The position numbers were made by a program, and so were the translations under genes. DNA of 51,640 nt from Streptosporangiaceae bacterium (lineage in GTDB: Bacteria; Actinomycetota; Actinomycetes; Streptosporangiales; Streptosporangiaceae): positions 1-51,640 of the forward strand of contig JAICWX010000018.1 in assembly GCA_025934635.1 (NCBI GenBank), read 5' to 3'. A model generated the notes under the pieces. That model ran no database searches. It was not told where the DNA came from and saw only the letters and a program-made list of their open reading frames with translations. Of this stretch, positions 24,059 through 34,580 are shown one piece after another. Position 1 is the stretch's first letter, and each line of letters starts with the position of its first letter.

Positions 24059-25114
24059 ATGGCGGGTTCCCGGACCGAGTTCCACCCGCTCACCGTGGCG
24101 CGGGTTGACCCGCTCACCGACGACTCCGCCGCGGTGACGTTCGACGTGCCGCCGTCCCTGGCCGGGCGGTTCACTTTCGCCCCCGGGCAGTCGCTGACGG
24201 TCCGGCGGGACGGCGAGCGCCGGTCGTACTCCATCTGTGCCGTCCGCGGCCGCGCACCGCGCATCGGCGTCCGGGAGGTGGCGGGCGGGGCGGTGTCCGG
24301 CTGGCTGGTGCGTCAGGTCCGGCCGGGCGACGTGATCGAGGTGCAGGAGCCGTCCGGCTCGTTCACCCCGGAGCTCGACGTCCCCGGGCGGCACGTGCTG
24401 ATCGCCGCGGGCAGCGGGATCACGCCGGTGCTGTCCATCGCCGGCTCCATCCTGGCCGCGCAGGCCGGATCCGATGTCACGCTGCTCTACGGAAACCGCC
24501 GCAGCGACTCGGTCATGTTCGCCGACGAGATCGCCGACCTCAAGGACGCCTATCCCGACCGGATCTGCCTGGTCCACGTGCTCAGCCGCGAGCCGCAGGA
24601 GGTCGAGCTGTTCAACGGCCGGCTCGATGCCGCCAAGCTCCGCGCGCTGCTGCCGGTCACCGTCGACGTGGCCGCCGTGGACCACTGGTGGCTGTGCGGG
24701 CCGTTTGGCATGGTCGAGGACGCGATCGCGCTGCTCACCGAGCTCGGCGTGCCGCGGCGGCGGATCCACCGCGAGCTGTTCTACGTCGAGGACGCCCCGC
24801 CTGTCCAAGCCACCCACGCCGAGCAGGCCGCGGGCCCCGGCGCCGAGGTGACCGTGCTGCTCGACGGCCGCCGCAGCACCACGACCGTCCCGGCGGGCAC
24901 CCCGGTGCTCGACGGCGCCCAGCGGGTCCGTCCGGACCTGCCGTTCGCCTGCAAGGGCGGGGTGTGCGGCACCTGCCGCGCCCTGCTCGTCGAGGGCGAG
25001 GTGACGATGCGCCGTAACTACGCCCTGGAGCAGGAAGAACTCGACGCCGGCTACGTTCTCACCTGCCAGTCCCTGCCCGCCTCCCCCGCCGTTGTCGTCG
25101 ACTACGACGCCTAG
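24059..25114 (+). CDS. paaE: Phenylacetyl-CoA epoxidase reductase subunit E
   Basis: 351 residues. An FNR-type FAD/NADPH reductase comes first: ERRSYSICAVRGRAP (FAD), HVLIAAGSGITPVLSIAGSI (NADP loop) and WWLCGPFGMVEDAIALL. A plant-type [2Fe-2S] ferredoxin domain follows with ligands in FACKGGVCGTCRALLVEGEV and LTCQSLP. It delivers electrons from NADPH to the PaaA di-iron centre. The gene starts directly at the paaD stop. Confidence 0.97.
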   Translation: MAGSRTEFHPLTVARVDPLTDDSAAVTFDVPPSLAGRFTFAPGQSLTVRRDGERRSYSICAVRGRAPRIGVREVAGGAVSGWLVRQVRPGDVIEVQEPSGSFTPELDVPGRHVLIAAGSGITPVLSIAGSILAAQAGSDVTLLYGNRRSDSVMFADEIADLKDAYPDRICLVHVLSREPQEVELFNGRLDAAKLRALLPVTVDVAAVDHWWLCGPFGMVEDAIALLTELGVPRRRIHRELFYVEDAPPVQATHAEQAAGPGAEVTVLLDGRRSTTTVPAGTPVLDGAQRVRPDLPFACKGGVCGTCRALLVEGEVTMRRNYALEQEELDAGYVLTCQSLPASPAVVVDYDA

Positions 25115-25131
25115 CCAGTCAGGAGCCTCCG

Positions 25132-26436
25132 ATGCCGGATCTCGCCTCGCCGGGCGGTGACCTCGAGCCCATCGAGCGGGCCTCGGCCGACGAGCTGCAG
25201 GCGCTGCAGCTGGAGCGCCTGCGCTGGTCGCTGCGGCATGCCTACGCCAACGTGCCGCACTACCGGGCCGCCTTCGACGCGGCCGGGGTGCATCCCGATG
25301 ACTGTAAGGACCTGGCCGACCTGGCCCGGTACCCGCTGACCAGCAAGGCCGACCTGCGGGAGAACTACCCGTTCGGCATGTTCGCGGTCCCCCGCGAGCA
25401 GGTCGTCCGGGTGCACGCCAGCTCGGGCACCACCGGGCGGCCCACGGTGGTGGGGTACACCCGCGACGACATCGACGTGTGGGCCACGGTGATGGCCCGG
25501 TCGATCCGGGCGGCGGGCGGCCGGCCGGGGCACGTGCTGCATAACGCCTACGGCTACGGGCTGTTCACCGGCGGGCTCGGGGCGCACTACGGCGGCGAGC
25601 GCCTCGGCTGCACCGTGGTCCCGGTCTCCGGCGGGATGACCGAGCGGCAGGTCACCCTGATCAGGGACTTCCGGCCGGACATCATCATGGTGACGCCGTC
25701 GTACATGCTGGCGATCGCGGACGAGATGGAACGCCAGGGCCTCGACCCGGCCGCCTGCTCGCTGCGGTTCGGCATCTTCGGCGCCGAGCCGTGGACCAAC
25801 GAGATGCGGGCCGAGATGGAGGCCAGGGCCGGCCTCGACGCCACCGACATCTACGGCCTGTCCGAGGTGATCGGCCCGGGCGTGGCGCAGGAGTGCGTGG
25901 AGACCAAGGACGGCCTGCACATCTGGGAGGACCACTTCTATCCCGAGGTGATCGACCCGCTCACCGGTGAGGTGCTGCCCGAAGGCGAGGAAGGCGAGCT
26001 CGTCTTCACCTCGCTGACCAAGCAGGCCATGCCGGTCATCCGCTACCGGACCCGCGACCTGACCCGGCTGCTGCCGGGCACGGCCCGCACCATGCGGCGG
26101 ATGCAGAAGATCACCGGCCGCACCGACGACATGATCATCCTGCGCGGGGTCAACCTGTTCCCGACGCAGATCGAGGAGCTCATCATGGGCATCCCGGTCC
26201 TGTCTCCGCACTTCCAGCTGCACCTGACCCGGGCCGGCCGGATGGACGAGATGGCGGTCCACGTGGAGCACCGCCCCGGGACAGCGCAGGCCGCCGCGGC
26301 CGAGGCCGGCGCCACGCTGTCGGCGCGGGTCAAGGCGACGATCGGCGTCACCGTCACGACCAGCGTGCTGGCCCCGGATTCCATCGAGCGGTCGGTCGGC
26401 AAGATGCGCCGCATCGTCGATCACCGGTCAGCCTGA
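25132..26436 (+). CDS. paaK: Phenylacetate-CoA ligase
   Basis: 434 residues, the family's usual length. It is an AMP-forming ligase that makes phenylacetyl-CoA, the entry reaction of the pathway. Motifs: P-loop ASSGTTGRPTVVGYTRDDID, GYGLFTGGLGAHYGGERLGC, IYGLSEVIGPGVAQECVETK, VIRYRTRDLTRLLPG and the C-terminal hinge RTDDMIILRGVNLFPTQIEE. A good AGGAG lies 8 nt before ATG 25132, 17 nt after paaE. The stop codon is embedded in a hairpin terminator. Confidence 0.97.
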   Translation: MPDLASPGGDLEPIERASADELQALQLERLRWSLRHAYANVPHYRAAFDAAGVHPDDCKDLADLARYPLTSKADLRENYPFGMFAVPREQVVRVHASSGTTGRPTVVGYTRDDIDVWATVMARSIRAAGGRPGHVLHNAYGYGLFTGGLGAHYGGERLGCTVVPVSGGMTERQVTLIRDFRPDIIMVTPSYMLAIADEMERQGLDPAACSLRFGIFGAEPWTNEMRAEMEARAGLDATDIYGLSEVIGPGVAQECVETKDGLHIWEDHFYPEVIDPLTGEVLPEGEEGELVFTSLTKQAMPVIRYRTRDLTRLLPGTARTMRRMQKITGRTDDMIILRGVNLFPTQIEELIMGIPVLSPHFQLHLTRAGRMDEMAVHVEHRPGTAQAAAAEAGATLSARVKATIGVTVTTSVLAPDSIERSVGKMRRIVDHRSA

Positions 26437-26454
26437 GCGGCCCCGCGCTCAGGC
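26431..26454 (+). terminator. Terminator of the paa operon, overlapping the paaK stop codon
   Basis: Perfect 9-bp stem GCCTGAGCG (26431-26439) with CGCTCAGGC (26446-26454), 6-nt loop, followed by TTTAG. The TGA stop of paaK is inside the left arm. It also faces the convergent fadB gene. Confidence 0.75.
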
Positions 26455-26510
26455 TTTAGCCAGCTCCCCGGTCAGGACGCCGAGGCCGACCGGGCCGAGG
26501 CTGGCCAGGC

Positions 26511-28581
26511 CTACCGGCGGAACCTGGTGCCCGTCACCTTCTCCGCGATCCCCGACCGGTCCAGGTAGGGCGTGATCCCGCCGAGGTGGAACGGCCAGCC
26601 GGCGCCCAGGAGCAGGCACAGGTCGATGTCCTCGGCCGCGGCCACGACGCCCTCGTCGAGCATCACCTTGATCTCGTCGGCCAGCGCCTCGAGCGCGCGC
26701 GCCCTGACCTCCTCCGCGGTCGACGGGCGGTCACCGCCGGCCAGGAGCGCCGCGACCGACTCGTCGACTGTGAGATCCGGCTGGTAGACCGCGGTCTTGC
26801 CCGCGGCGACCAGGGCACGCAGCTTGGGCGAGACGCCGAACCGGTCCGGGTAGGCGGCGGCCAGCGTCTCCCCCACGTGCAGCGCGACCGCCGGGCCGAC
26901 CAGCTGCAGCAGGAAGAACGGGGACATGGGCAGGCCCAGCGGGTCGGGGGCGTGCTCGGCCACCGCGAATGGCGTGCCCTCGTCGACGCAGCCGAGGATC
27001 TCGCCGAGGAACCGGGTCAGCAGGCGGTTCACCACGAAGGCGGGCGCGTCCTTGACCAGCACGCAGTTCTTCTTCAGGGCCTGGCCCACGGCCAGCGCCG
27101 TGGCGGCCGACGCGTCGTCGGTGGCCGTGCCCCGGACCACCTCGACCAGCGGCATCATGGCCACCGGGTTGAAGAAGTGGAACCCGGCGACCCGCTCCGG
27201 ATGCGCCAGGCCGGCGGCCATCGCCGTGACCGACAGGGACGAGGTGTTGGTGGCCAGCACGCAGTCCGGCCGGACCACCGCCTCCACCTCGGCGAACACC
27301 CGCTGCTTGACCGGCAGCTCCTCGAACACGGCCTCGATCACGAAGTCGGCGTCGGCGAACGCGTCCTTGGTCAGCGACCCCGAGACCAGGCCGGCCAGCC
27401 TGGCCGCCGCGTCGGCGGACAGGCGGCCGCGATCGCGGAGCCGGGCGATCTCGCCGTGCACGTGCCCGACCCCGGCGTCGAGCCGGGCCTGGTCCAGGTC
27501 GGTGAGCACCACCGGCACCTCGAGCCGCCGGGCGAACAGCAGCGCGATCTGCGCCGCCATCAGCCCGGCGCCCACCACCCCGACCTTGGTCACCGGCCGG
27601 GCCAGCGCCGCCTCCGGGGCGCCGGCCGCATGCCGGGCCCGCTTCTGGGTCAGGTCGAAGGCGTACAGCCCGGCCCGCAGCTCGTCGCTGACCAGCAGGT
27701 CCGCGAGCGCGTCGTCCTCGGCGGCGAAGCCCTCGTCGCGCGTCCGGCCGCGGGCCGCGGCGACCAGGTCGATGGCCCGGTACGGTGCGGGAGCGGCGCG
27801 GTGCAGCTTGCCGTCGGCGAAGACCCGGGCCGCCGCGACGGCGTCGTCCCAGTTTTCGGCGAACGGATCCGCCCTCGGCACCTCGACCGCACCGGTCAGC
27901 ACCCGGGCCGCCCAGCGCAGCGATTCGGCCAGGAAGTCGGCCGGCTCGAACAGCGCGTCGGCGATGCCGAGCGAGAACGCCTCGGCGGCGCGCAGCATGC
28001 GGTTCTGGCTGAGCGGGTTCTCGACGATGACCTTCAGCGCCGCGGCCGGGCCGGCCAGCCGCGGCAGCAGGTAGGTGCCGCCCCAGCCGGGGAGCAGGCC
28101 CAGGAAGCACTCGGGGAACGCGACCGCCGTGACGCCGGAGGACATGGACCGGTACGAGCAGTGCAGCGCGAGCTCCAGGCCGCCGCCGAGGGCGGCGCCG
28201 TTCACGAACGCGAACGACGGCACGCCGAGCTCGCCCAGGCGGCGGAACACCTGGTGCCCGAGCCGGCCGACGGCCAGCGCCTCCTCCCGCGTGCCGATCA
28301 GCGCGGCCCCGGTCAGGTCCGCGCCGACCGCGAAGATGAACGGCTTGCCGGTAACGCCGACCGCGGTGACCTCGCCGCGGGACACCCGGGCGGCCACCGC
28401 GTCGAGCGCGCCGCGCAGTGCGGCCAGCCCGGCCGGGCCGAACGTCTCCGGCCGGGTGTGGTCATGCCCGTTGTCCAGCGTGATCAGGGCCATCAGGCCC
28501 GCGCCGTACGGCAGCTCGACGTCGCGGACCAGGGCCCGGGTGACCACTTCGCCGGGGAACAGCGCGGCAAGCAGGGGCATG

Positions 28582-28589
<8 letters not shown>
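26511..28589 (-). CDS. fadB: Bifunctional enoyl-CoA hydratase / 3-hydroxyacyl-CoA dehydrogenase
   Basis: 692 residues. The N-terminal crotonase domain shows the oxyanion loop FAVGADL and FVNGAALGGGLELALHCSYR with the first catalytic Glu, then AFPECFLGLLPGWGGTYLLP with the second. The C-terminal dehydrogenase has an NAD motif (VGVVGAGLMAAQIALLFARR), VIEAVFEELPVKQRVFAEVE, and the catalytic FHFFNPVAMMPLVEVV. It hydrates enoyl-CoA and oxidises the hydroxyacyl-CoA. Next to the paa genes, it may replace paaF and paaH, which are absent here, but general fatty-acid oxidation is equally possible. The ATG at 28589 overlaps the thiolase stop by 8 bp. Confidence 0.94.
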
Positions 28590-29772
<1,183 letters not shown>

Positions 29773-29811
29773 GGAGGCCTCCCTGGCTGCGAGAACGTTA
29801 CCCCGGCAATA

Positions 29812-29825
29812 TTACCCGCCAGTAA
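29812..29825. promoter_or_regulatory. Palindromic operator candidate over the fadAB promoter
   Basis: TTACTGGCGGGTAA on the minus strand is an inverted repeat (TTAC...GTAA) that abuts and overlaps a TAATAT -10 (29814-29809). It lies in the only 53-bp gap before fadA. The shape suits a TetR- or GntR-type fatty-acid regulator; none is encoded next to it. Confidence 0.5.
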
Positions 29826-30416
29826 CTAATGCTCCGACGGGTACCTCCCGAGGTAGCTGACCAGCTGGTCCCCCGGGCTGGCCTGGGCCGGAACCTCGAC
29901 CGGGACGGCGAACAGGCCCTCGCGGCCGGCCACGAGCAGCGGGCAGATCCGCAGCAGCCGGGTGGCCAGGGGAGCCGGGATCGGCGGGCCGCTGTAACAC
30001 CCGCCCCGGGCGCGGGCCGCTGTCACGTCCCAGCCGTGCACCGCGATCTCCACGGCGCCGGTGCAGGCCACCAGGCCGGCCGGCATCGGCAGGCCGCCGA
30101 TGGTCACGAAGCGCTCCGGGCCCGCGTAGCCGTAGGCGGCGCACAGCAGTCGGGCCGCCCGCTCGCGCAGTTCCTCGACCAGGTCGTCCCCGGCCGGCCC
30201 GGGCGGATCATCCGGGTCCAGGCACCCGGTGCGGATGGCCGTCTCCAGGTCGGCCATGGAATTGCCCAGGTGGGCGAGCAGCATGGCCAGGTTCCAGTCG
30301 GGACACGGCGTGGGCAGTTCCAGCTCGGCCGGCCCGATCAGCGCGCACGCGCCGAGCGCGTAGCTGATCGCGCCGGCGAGAAGCCCCGTGGCGCCCGTTG
30401 GCGTGCTCATGTCCAT
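29826..30416 (-). CDS. DinB/mycothiol-dependent maleylpyruvate isomerase-like metal-binding protein (TIGR03086-like)
   Basis: 196 residues. Helical-bundle features of the DinB superfamily: CPDWNLAMLLAHLGNSMADL near residue 45 (His ligand), then AVEIAVHGWDVTAARA with two more His/Asp positions near residue 130. Related proteins bind a divalent metal and may use mycothiol as cofactor; the substrate is unknown. The ATG at 30416 and ATG at 30410 (MSTP) are both possible; TATAT just upstream could be a -10 for a leaderless transcript. The gene sits between polX and fadA on the same strand but has hairpins on one side and an operator on the other, so it is probably separate. Confidence 0.8.
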   Translation of the reverse strand: MDMSTPTGATGLLAGAISYALGACALIGPAELELPTPCPDWNLAMLLAHLGNSMADLETAIRTGCLDPDDPPGPAGDDLVEELRERAARLLCAAYGYAGPERFVTIGGLPMPAGLVACTGAVEIAVHGWDVTAARARGGCYSGPPIPAPLATRLLRICPLLVAGREGLFAVPVEVPAQASPGDQLVSYLGRYPSEH

Positions 30417-30419
30417 ATA

Positions 30420-30449
30420 GACCGGTGAGCGCGCCGATTCTCACCGGTC
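30420..30449 (-). terminator. Hairpin at the 3' end of polX
   Basis: Perfect 10-bp stem GACCGGTGAG (30420-30429) with CTCACCGGTC (30440-30449), 10-nt loop. The polX TGA stop is within the first-transcribed arm. The minus strand continues TATATGG, which may serve as both a weak U-rich tail and the -10 of the next gene. Confidence 0.6.
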
Positions 30450-32129
30450 TTTGCGGAGGAAAACGCGCAGCCGCCCCAGCGGCCAGGTGTTGATCACGTC
30501 GTCCGGGGTGAGCCAGCCGCGCTGCGCGGTACCGGCGCCGTACGGCATGTTGCCCAGATCGGACACCGAATGCGCGTCGCTGTCGATGGCGAACTTGACC
30601 CCGGCGTCGCGGGCCGCGCGGATGTGATCCGACGGCAGGTCGAGCCGCTGCGGGGAGGCGTTGATCTCCAGCGCGGTGCCGGTCCGGGCGCAGGCCCCGA
30701 ACAGCTCACCGAAGTCCACGTCGACCGGCGGCCGCTTGCCCATCCGCCGGGCGGTGGGGTGGCCGATGACGTTGACGTGCGGGTTCTCGCAGGCCGTGAT
30801 GAATCGCCGGGTCATCTCGGCCCGTGGCTGCTCGAAGTGCGAGTGGACCGAGGCGACGCAGATGTCGAATCCGGCCAGGAAGCCGGCGTCCCAGTCCACC
30901 GAGCCGTCCGGGCCGATGTTGAGCTCGGTGCCGTGCAGCAGTTCCAGCCCAGCGCCGAGGGCCCGCACCCGGTCCCGCTGGGCCAGCATCTTCTCGTTGG
31001 TCATCCGCTGCATGACCAGGTCGGGCGCGTGGTCGGTGACGGCGTAGTACTCGTAGCCGCGGCGTTCCGCCGCCGCCACCATCTGCTCGAGCGAGGCCAC
31101 CCCGTCGGTGAGGTCGGTATGGGTGTGCAGGTCACCCCGAAGATCATTGTCCCGAACGAGTGAGGGTATCCGCCCTTGTGCCGCCGCCTCGATTTCCCCG
31201 CGGTCCTCGCGCAGGGCCGGGGGTATCCATGCCAGCCCGAGCCGCGCGTAGACCTCCTCCTCGGTCCGCGAAACGATCAATTCATCGGTGTCCGCGTGGA
31301 ACAGGCCGTACTCGGACAGCTTCAGCTTCTGCCTGATCGCGATCTGCCTGATGGCGACGTTGTGCGCGGCCGAGCCGGTGAAGTACTGCAGCGCCGCGCC
31401 CCAGGCGTCGAGCGGCACCACCCGCAGGTCGGCCGTCAGGCCGCTGGCGGTCCGGATCGTGGTCTTGGCCGGGCCGCTGCCCACGATGTCCTGCCCGGCG
31501 GAGAACGCCGCCATCAGCGGCGCCGAGTCGTCAGCCGCGGCGAGGATGTCGATGTCGCCGATGGTCTCCCGCCACCGGCGCAGCGAGCCCGCGTAGGTGC
31601 AGCGCTGGCTGAGCGGGGTGAGCGCGTCCACCATGGCGGCCGCGGTGCGCAGCGCCACGTCGAGCAGGACCCGCTCGCGGCCCTGCCGGTACACCTCGAT
31701 GCCGGCCGCGATCCGCTCTTCGCTCTTGGCCCCGAACCCGGCCAGGCCGTCCAGCCGGCCCGCCTTGATCGCCGCCGCCAGGTCGTCCACCGACTGGACG
31801 CCGAGCTCATGGCTGAGCTGCAGCGCCCGCTTGGGGCCGAGGCCGGGCACCCGGGTCAGCTCGAGGACGCCGGGCGGGATCTTGGCCCGCAGTTCCTCCA
31901 GCGCCGTGATGGCGCCGGTGGAGTTGAACTCGGCGATCTTGGCCGCGATCGAGGCGCCGACGCCGGGGATGGCGCGCAGGGCCCTGAGGTCGAGCTGGCC
32001 GATGTCGGCCGGCCAGCCGCGGATCGAACGAGCCGCCTTCTCGTAGTTCCTGACCCGGAACACGTCGCCGCCGGTGATCACTGTCAGCTCCGCGTACTCG
32101 CGCAGGAGGGCAGCGACCTGTTCGTTCAT
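30441..32129 (-). CDS. polX: Family X DNA polymerase with PHP exonuclease domain, PolX
   Basis: 562 residues, the expected bacterial PolX length. Order of parts: helix-hairpin-helix segments (AIPGVGASIAAKIAEF, VPGLGPKRALQL, GFGAKSEERI), the polymerase nucleotidyl site GSLRRWRETIGDIDILAAAD, then TASGLTADLRVVPLDAWGAA with the third carboxylate, and a C-terminal PHP domain starting GDLHTHTDLTDGV and containing AVTDHAPD, HGTELNI, SVHSHF, VIGHPTARR and IDSDAHSVSDLG. It fills short gaps in base-excision and other repair and trims 3' ends. The ATG overlaps the stop of the upstream metallo-hydrolase by 4 bp. Confidence 0.95.
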   Translation of the reverse strand: MNEQVAALLREYAELTVITGGDVFRVRNYEKAARSIRGWPADIGQLDLRALRAIPGVGASIAAKIAEFNSTGAITALEELRAKIPPGVLELTRVPGLGPKRALQLSHELGVQSVDDLAAAIKAGRLDGLAGFGAKSEERIAAGIEVYRQGRERVLLDVALRTAAAMVDALTPLSQRCTYAGSLRRWRETIGDIDILAAADDSAPLMAAFSAGQDIVGSGPAKTTIRTASGLTADLRVVPLDAWGAALQYFTGSAAHNVAIRQIAIRQKLKLSEYGLFHADTDELIVSRTEEEVYARLGLAWIPPALREDRGEIEAAAQGRIPSLVRDNDLRGDLHTHTDLTDGVASLEQMVAAAERRGYEYYAVTDHAPDLVMQRMTNEKMLAQRDRVRALGAGLELLHGTELNIGPDGSVDWDAGFLAGFDICVASVHSHFEQPRAEMTRRFITACENPHVNVIGHPTARRMGKRPPVDVDFGELFGACARTGTALEINASPQRLDLPSDHIRAARDAGVKFAIDSDAHSVSDLGNMPYGAGTAQRGWLTPDDVINTWPLGRLRVFLRKDR

Positions 32130-33037
32130 GCGTGGCAGGTCAGGGGCTGGCCGCCGTTGTAGGCGACCATGTCGCCGAGGGCGCGGGCGAGATCGGCCGG
32201 GGCCCCGCGCTCGGTCCCGTCCAGCTCGAGGTAGGCGCGATGGAGGTTTCCCACCACCCGTTCGGCATCGAGGAGACCTCGGAACTCACCCAGGTCGAGC
32301 TGGCGTGCGGCCTCCAGCGGCGGCAGGCCGGCCGCCTTGGCCTGCTCGGCGGCGCGCTGGATGAAGCGCAGGTAGGCGAGCTGGTCGTCGATGACCTCGG
32401 GGCCGCAGACCGGGCCGTGGCCGGGGACCAGGGTGCGGGCGCCGAGCGGGCGCAGCACGGTCTCGAGCACCTCGATCCAGCCGCTGATCGAGCCCATCAG
32501 CGCGAACGGGGTACCGCCGTTGAACAGCAGGTCGCCGGCGAACACGACCTCGCGCTCGGGGATCCAGACGATCGAGTCGTTGGTGGTGTGCGCCGGGGTG
32601 CCGACGTAGCGGACCTCGCAGCGCAGGTCGCCGGACCACAAGGTGACGCCGTCGGTATAGGTCAGGAACGGCGGGGCCGGCTCGAGGTGCCCCCAGTCCA
32701 CCTCCGTCCAGATGCCGGGCGGGGGCGGCATCAGGGACTCACCGATGGCCTCGCGGCACTTGGCGTGGCCGACGATGGTGGCGCCGCTCATCAGGTAGTT
32801 GCCGTGCGTGTGGTCGCCGTGGTGATGGGTGTTGACCAGCGTGCGCACGGGCTTGTCGGTGACGCTCCCGATGGCGGCCAGGTAGGCGCGGGTGCGCGCC
32901 TCGGTGGAGGTGGTGTCGACGCTGATCACGCCGTCCCGGCTGACCAGGAAGCCGGTGTTGTTGAGGTACCAGCTGCCGTCAGGCTGCAGGTAGGCGTAGA
33001 CGTCCGCGCAGACTTCCCTGAGCTCTCCCAGGCTCAT
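32126..33037 (-). CDS. Metallo-beta-lactamase fold hydrolase
   Basis: 303 residues. The metal-binding motif is complete: TLVNTHHHGDHTHGNYL (HxHxDH), GTPAHTTND, then VFAGDLLFNGGTPF with the bridging Asp and LVPGHGPVCG with the last His. This fold covers glyoxalase II-like, quinoprotein-relay-like and lactonase enzymes; I cannot pick a substrate. The ATG at 33037 has AAGGAG 7 nt upstream. The start is 59 bp inside the 3' end of the mannosyltransferase gene on the same strand. The stop overlaps polX by 4 bp. Confidence 0.9.
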   Translation of the reverse strand: MSLGELREVCADVYAYLQPDGSWYLNNTGFLVSRDGVISVDTTSTEARTRAYLAAIGSVTDKPVRTLVNTHHHGDHTHGNYLMSGATIVGHAKCREAIGESLMPPPPGIWTEVDWGHLEPAPPFLTYTDGVTLWSGDLRCEVRYVGTPAHTTNDSIVWIPEREVVFAGDLLFNGGTPFALMGSISGWIEVLETVLRPLGARTLVPGHGPVCGPEVIDDQLAYLRFIQRAAEQAKAAGLPPLEAARQLDLGEFRGLLDAERVVGNLHRAYLELDGTERGAPADLARALGDMVAYNGGQPLTCHA

Positions 33038-34439
33038 CGTTTTGCTCCTTAGTGCCTTGATTCCCGGTGCCGCGTGAGAGCAGCAGCGACATCGCGACCA
33101 GCAGCCCGAGCAGGCCCAGGCCGGCCAGGACGAAGGCGTCGCCGGCGATGAGGGCCCCGAAGTGCCAGTGGTACTCGGTGAAGGAGGGCCGGTCCCCGTA
33201 CCACTGGTAGTAGATGGGGTTGGTGTTCGGCGGGATCCAGAGCAGGCCGAGGGAATCGTTGCCGAGGTGGAGCTTGGCCGTGAACAGCCGGGCCGGCCAG
33301 GCACCGAACCAGACGGGCAGGCCGACCGCCAGTGCCCCGAGGCCCCAGGCGGACTTCCGGTCGCCGCGCCGGACCGCCCGGATCGCGTAGTGCGCGGCGA
33401 CCAGCGCGCCGGGCGCGATCCAGACCCAGTGGTGGTCCCAGCTGATGGGCGAGACGAGCAGCCCGGTCAGCGCGGCCGTCAGCAGCCCCGGCACCGGGTA
33501 TCCCTTGCGGTCGAGCAGCGCGGCGGCGATCACCCCGACGGCGCCGACCACGACGGCGGCCGCCAGCCAGGACGGCTTGGCGCCGTTGATGCTGCCGGTC
33601 AGCCGGGTGATGAGGCCGTCGAGCGACTGGTTGCCGGCCCAGCCGGTGAAGCCGGTCCGCTTGCCCTGGAAGAACAGGCCGTCGAACCACCAGGTGCGCG
33701 AGTCGGCCGGCAGGATGGCGAAGCCGGCCGCGATGGTGAACGCGAAGCCCGCGCAGGCCATCGCGGCCTGCCGGAACTTCCCGGCCAGCAGCAGGTACGG
33801 GATGAAGATCAGCGGGACCAGCTTGATGCCGGCCGCGACGCCGGTGCCGAACCCCTTCCACCAGCGGCTCTTACCGGTGTCCGGCTGGCACAGGTCCCAG
33901 ATGATCAGCGCCATCAGGACCAGGTTGACCTGGCCCAGGTACATGGTGCGGAGCACGGGCTCGGTCCAGAAGACGGCGGCGGCGGCGAGCAGGGTACCGC
34001 CGAGCCGGGTCCGGTCCTTGCGGTAGCCCAGGCCGCCGAGGATGAGCCACAGCGAGGTCAGCAGGGTGAGGATGTCCACCGCGACCGACAGGTTCTGGGA
34101 CAGCCACCACGGCACGAACGATATGAGGGCGAACGTGACGGCCGCGAACGGCGTGTAGGTGAACGGCAGGTGCAGCTTGCCGTATCCCACCCAGTCGTAG
34201 AGCGGCGCGGACAGGCGCGGGTCGAACAGCGGCCTGACGTGGCGGACGATGAGCCCGCCGGACCGGTACACGGCCAGGTCCACCGGGTCCATGGTGAAGC
34301 TCTTGGGGTGGATGACCATGTAGATCACGTAGAGCCCGAGGGCCAGCGCGAACGCGCCTAGGCCTGCGGGCAGCAGCCAGCGGCGGGGTGCGTCGTTTTC
34401 CCCGGCGGGCGTGCGCGGACGGGTGAGGACCGATCTCAC
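32979..34439 (-). CDS. GT87-type polyprenyl-phosphate-mannose-dependent membrane mannosyltransferase
   Basis: About 486 residues, polytopic. After a short cytosolic N-terminus come many hydrophobic helices (WLLPAGLGAFALALGLYVIY first). DPVDLAVYRSGGLIVRHVRP carries the Asp positions of the first extracytoplasmic loop of the DUF2029/GT87 family, and HLPFTYTPFAAVTFALISFV, PISWDHHWVWIAPGALV are typical. In actinobacteria the family adds mannose to lipid-linked glycans such as PIMs and lipomannan at the membrane. GTG 34439 begins VRSVLTRPR; no strong ribosome binding site is seen. The C-terminal 20 residues overlap the next gene's start, unusually far for coupled genes. Confidence 0.88.
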   Translation of the reverse strand: MRSVLTRPRTPAGENDAPRRWLLPAGLGAFALALGLYVIYMVIHPKSFTMDPVDLAVYRSGGLIVRHVRPLFDPRLSAPLYDWVGYGKLHLPFTYTPFAAVTFALISFVPWWLSQNLSVAVDILTLLTSLWLILGGLGYRKDRTRLGGTLLAAAAVFWTEPVLRTMYLGQVNLVLMALIIWDLCQPDTGKSRWWKGFGTGVAAGIKLVPLIFIPYLLLAGKFRQAAMACAGFAFTIAAGFAILPADSRTWWFDGLFFQGKRTGFTGWAGNQSLDGLITRLTGSINGAKPSWLAAAVVVGAVGVIAAALLDRKGYPVPGLLTAALTGLLVSPISWDHHWVWIAPGALVAAHYAIRAVRRGDRKSAWGLGALAVGLPVWFGAWPARLFTAKLHLGNDSLGLLWIPPNTNPIYYQWYGDRPSFTEYHWHFGALIAGDAFVLAGLGLLGLLVAMSLLLSRGTGNQGTKEQNDEPGRAQGSLRGRLRLPAA

Positions 34440-34487
34440 CTCGCCAACCCTAGCGGCTCCGGTCGGTGTTCTGGCCCCGGATGGTCC

Positions 34488-34502
34488 ACTACGTGATGTA
34501 GT
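34488..34502. promoter_or_regulatory. Inverted repeat upstream of ccdA, BlaI-operator-like
   Basis: ACTAC (34488-34492) and GTAGT (34498-34502) flank GTGAT, giving ACTACGTGATGTAGT. BlaI/MecI operators have TACTAC...GTAGTA with a 4-bp spacer; here it is 5 bp. It lies between the divergent GT87 and ccdA genes. No BlaI regulator is in the window. Confidence 0.35.
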
Positions 34503-34580
34503 AGTCGGCCTACGGCGGCCGGGGCGGGCATGGCATAGTGAATGTTGTACGTCTTGGACTGACCGTGCGCGGAGGTAACA

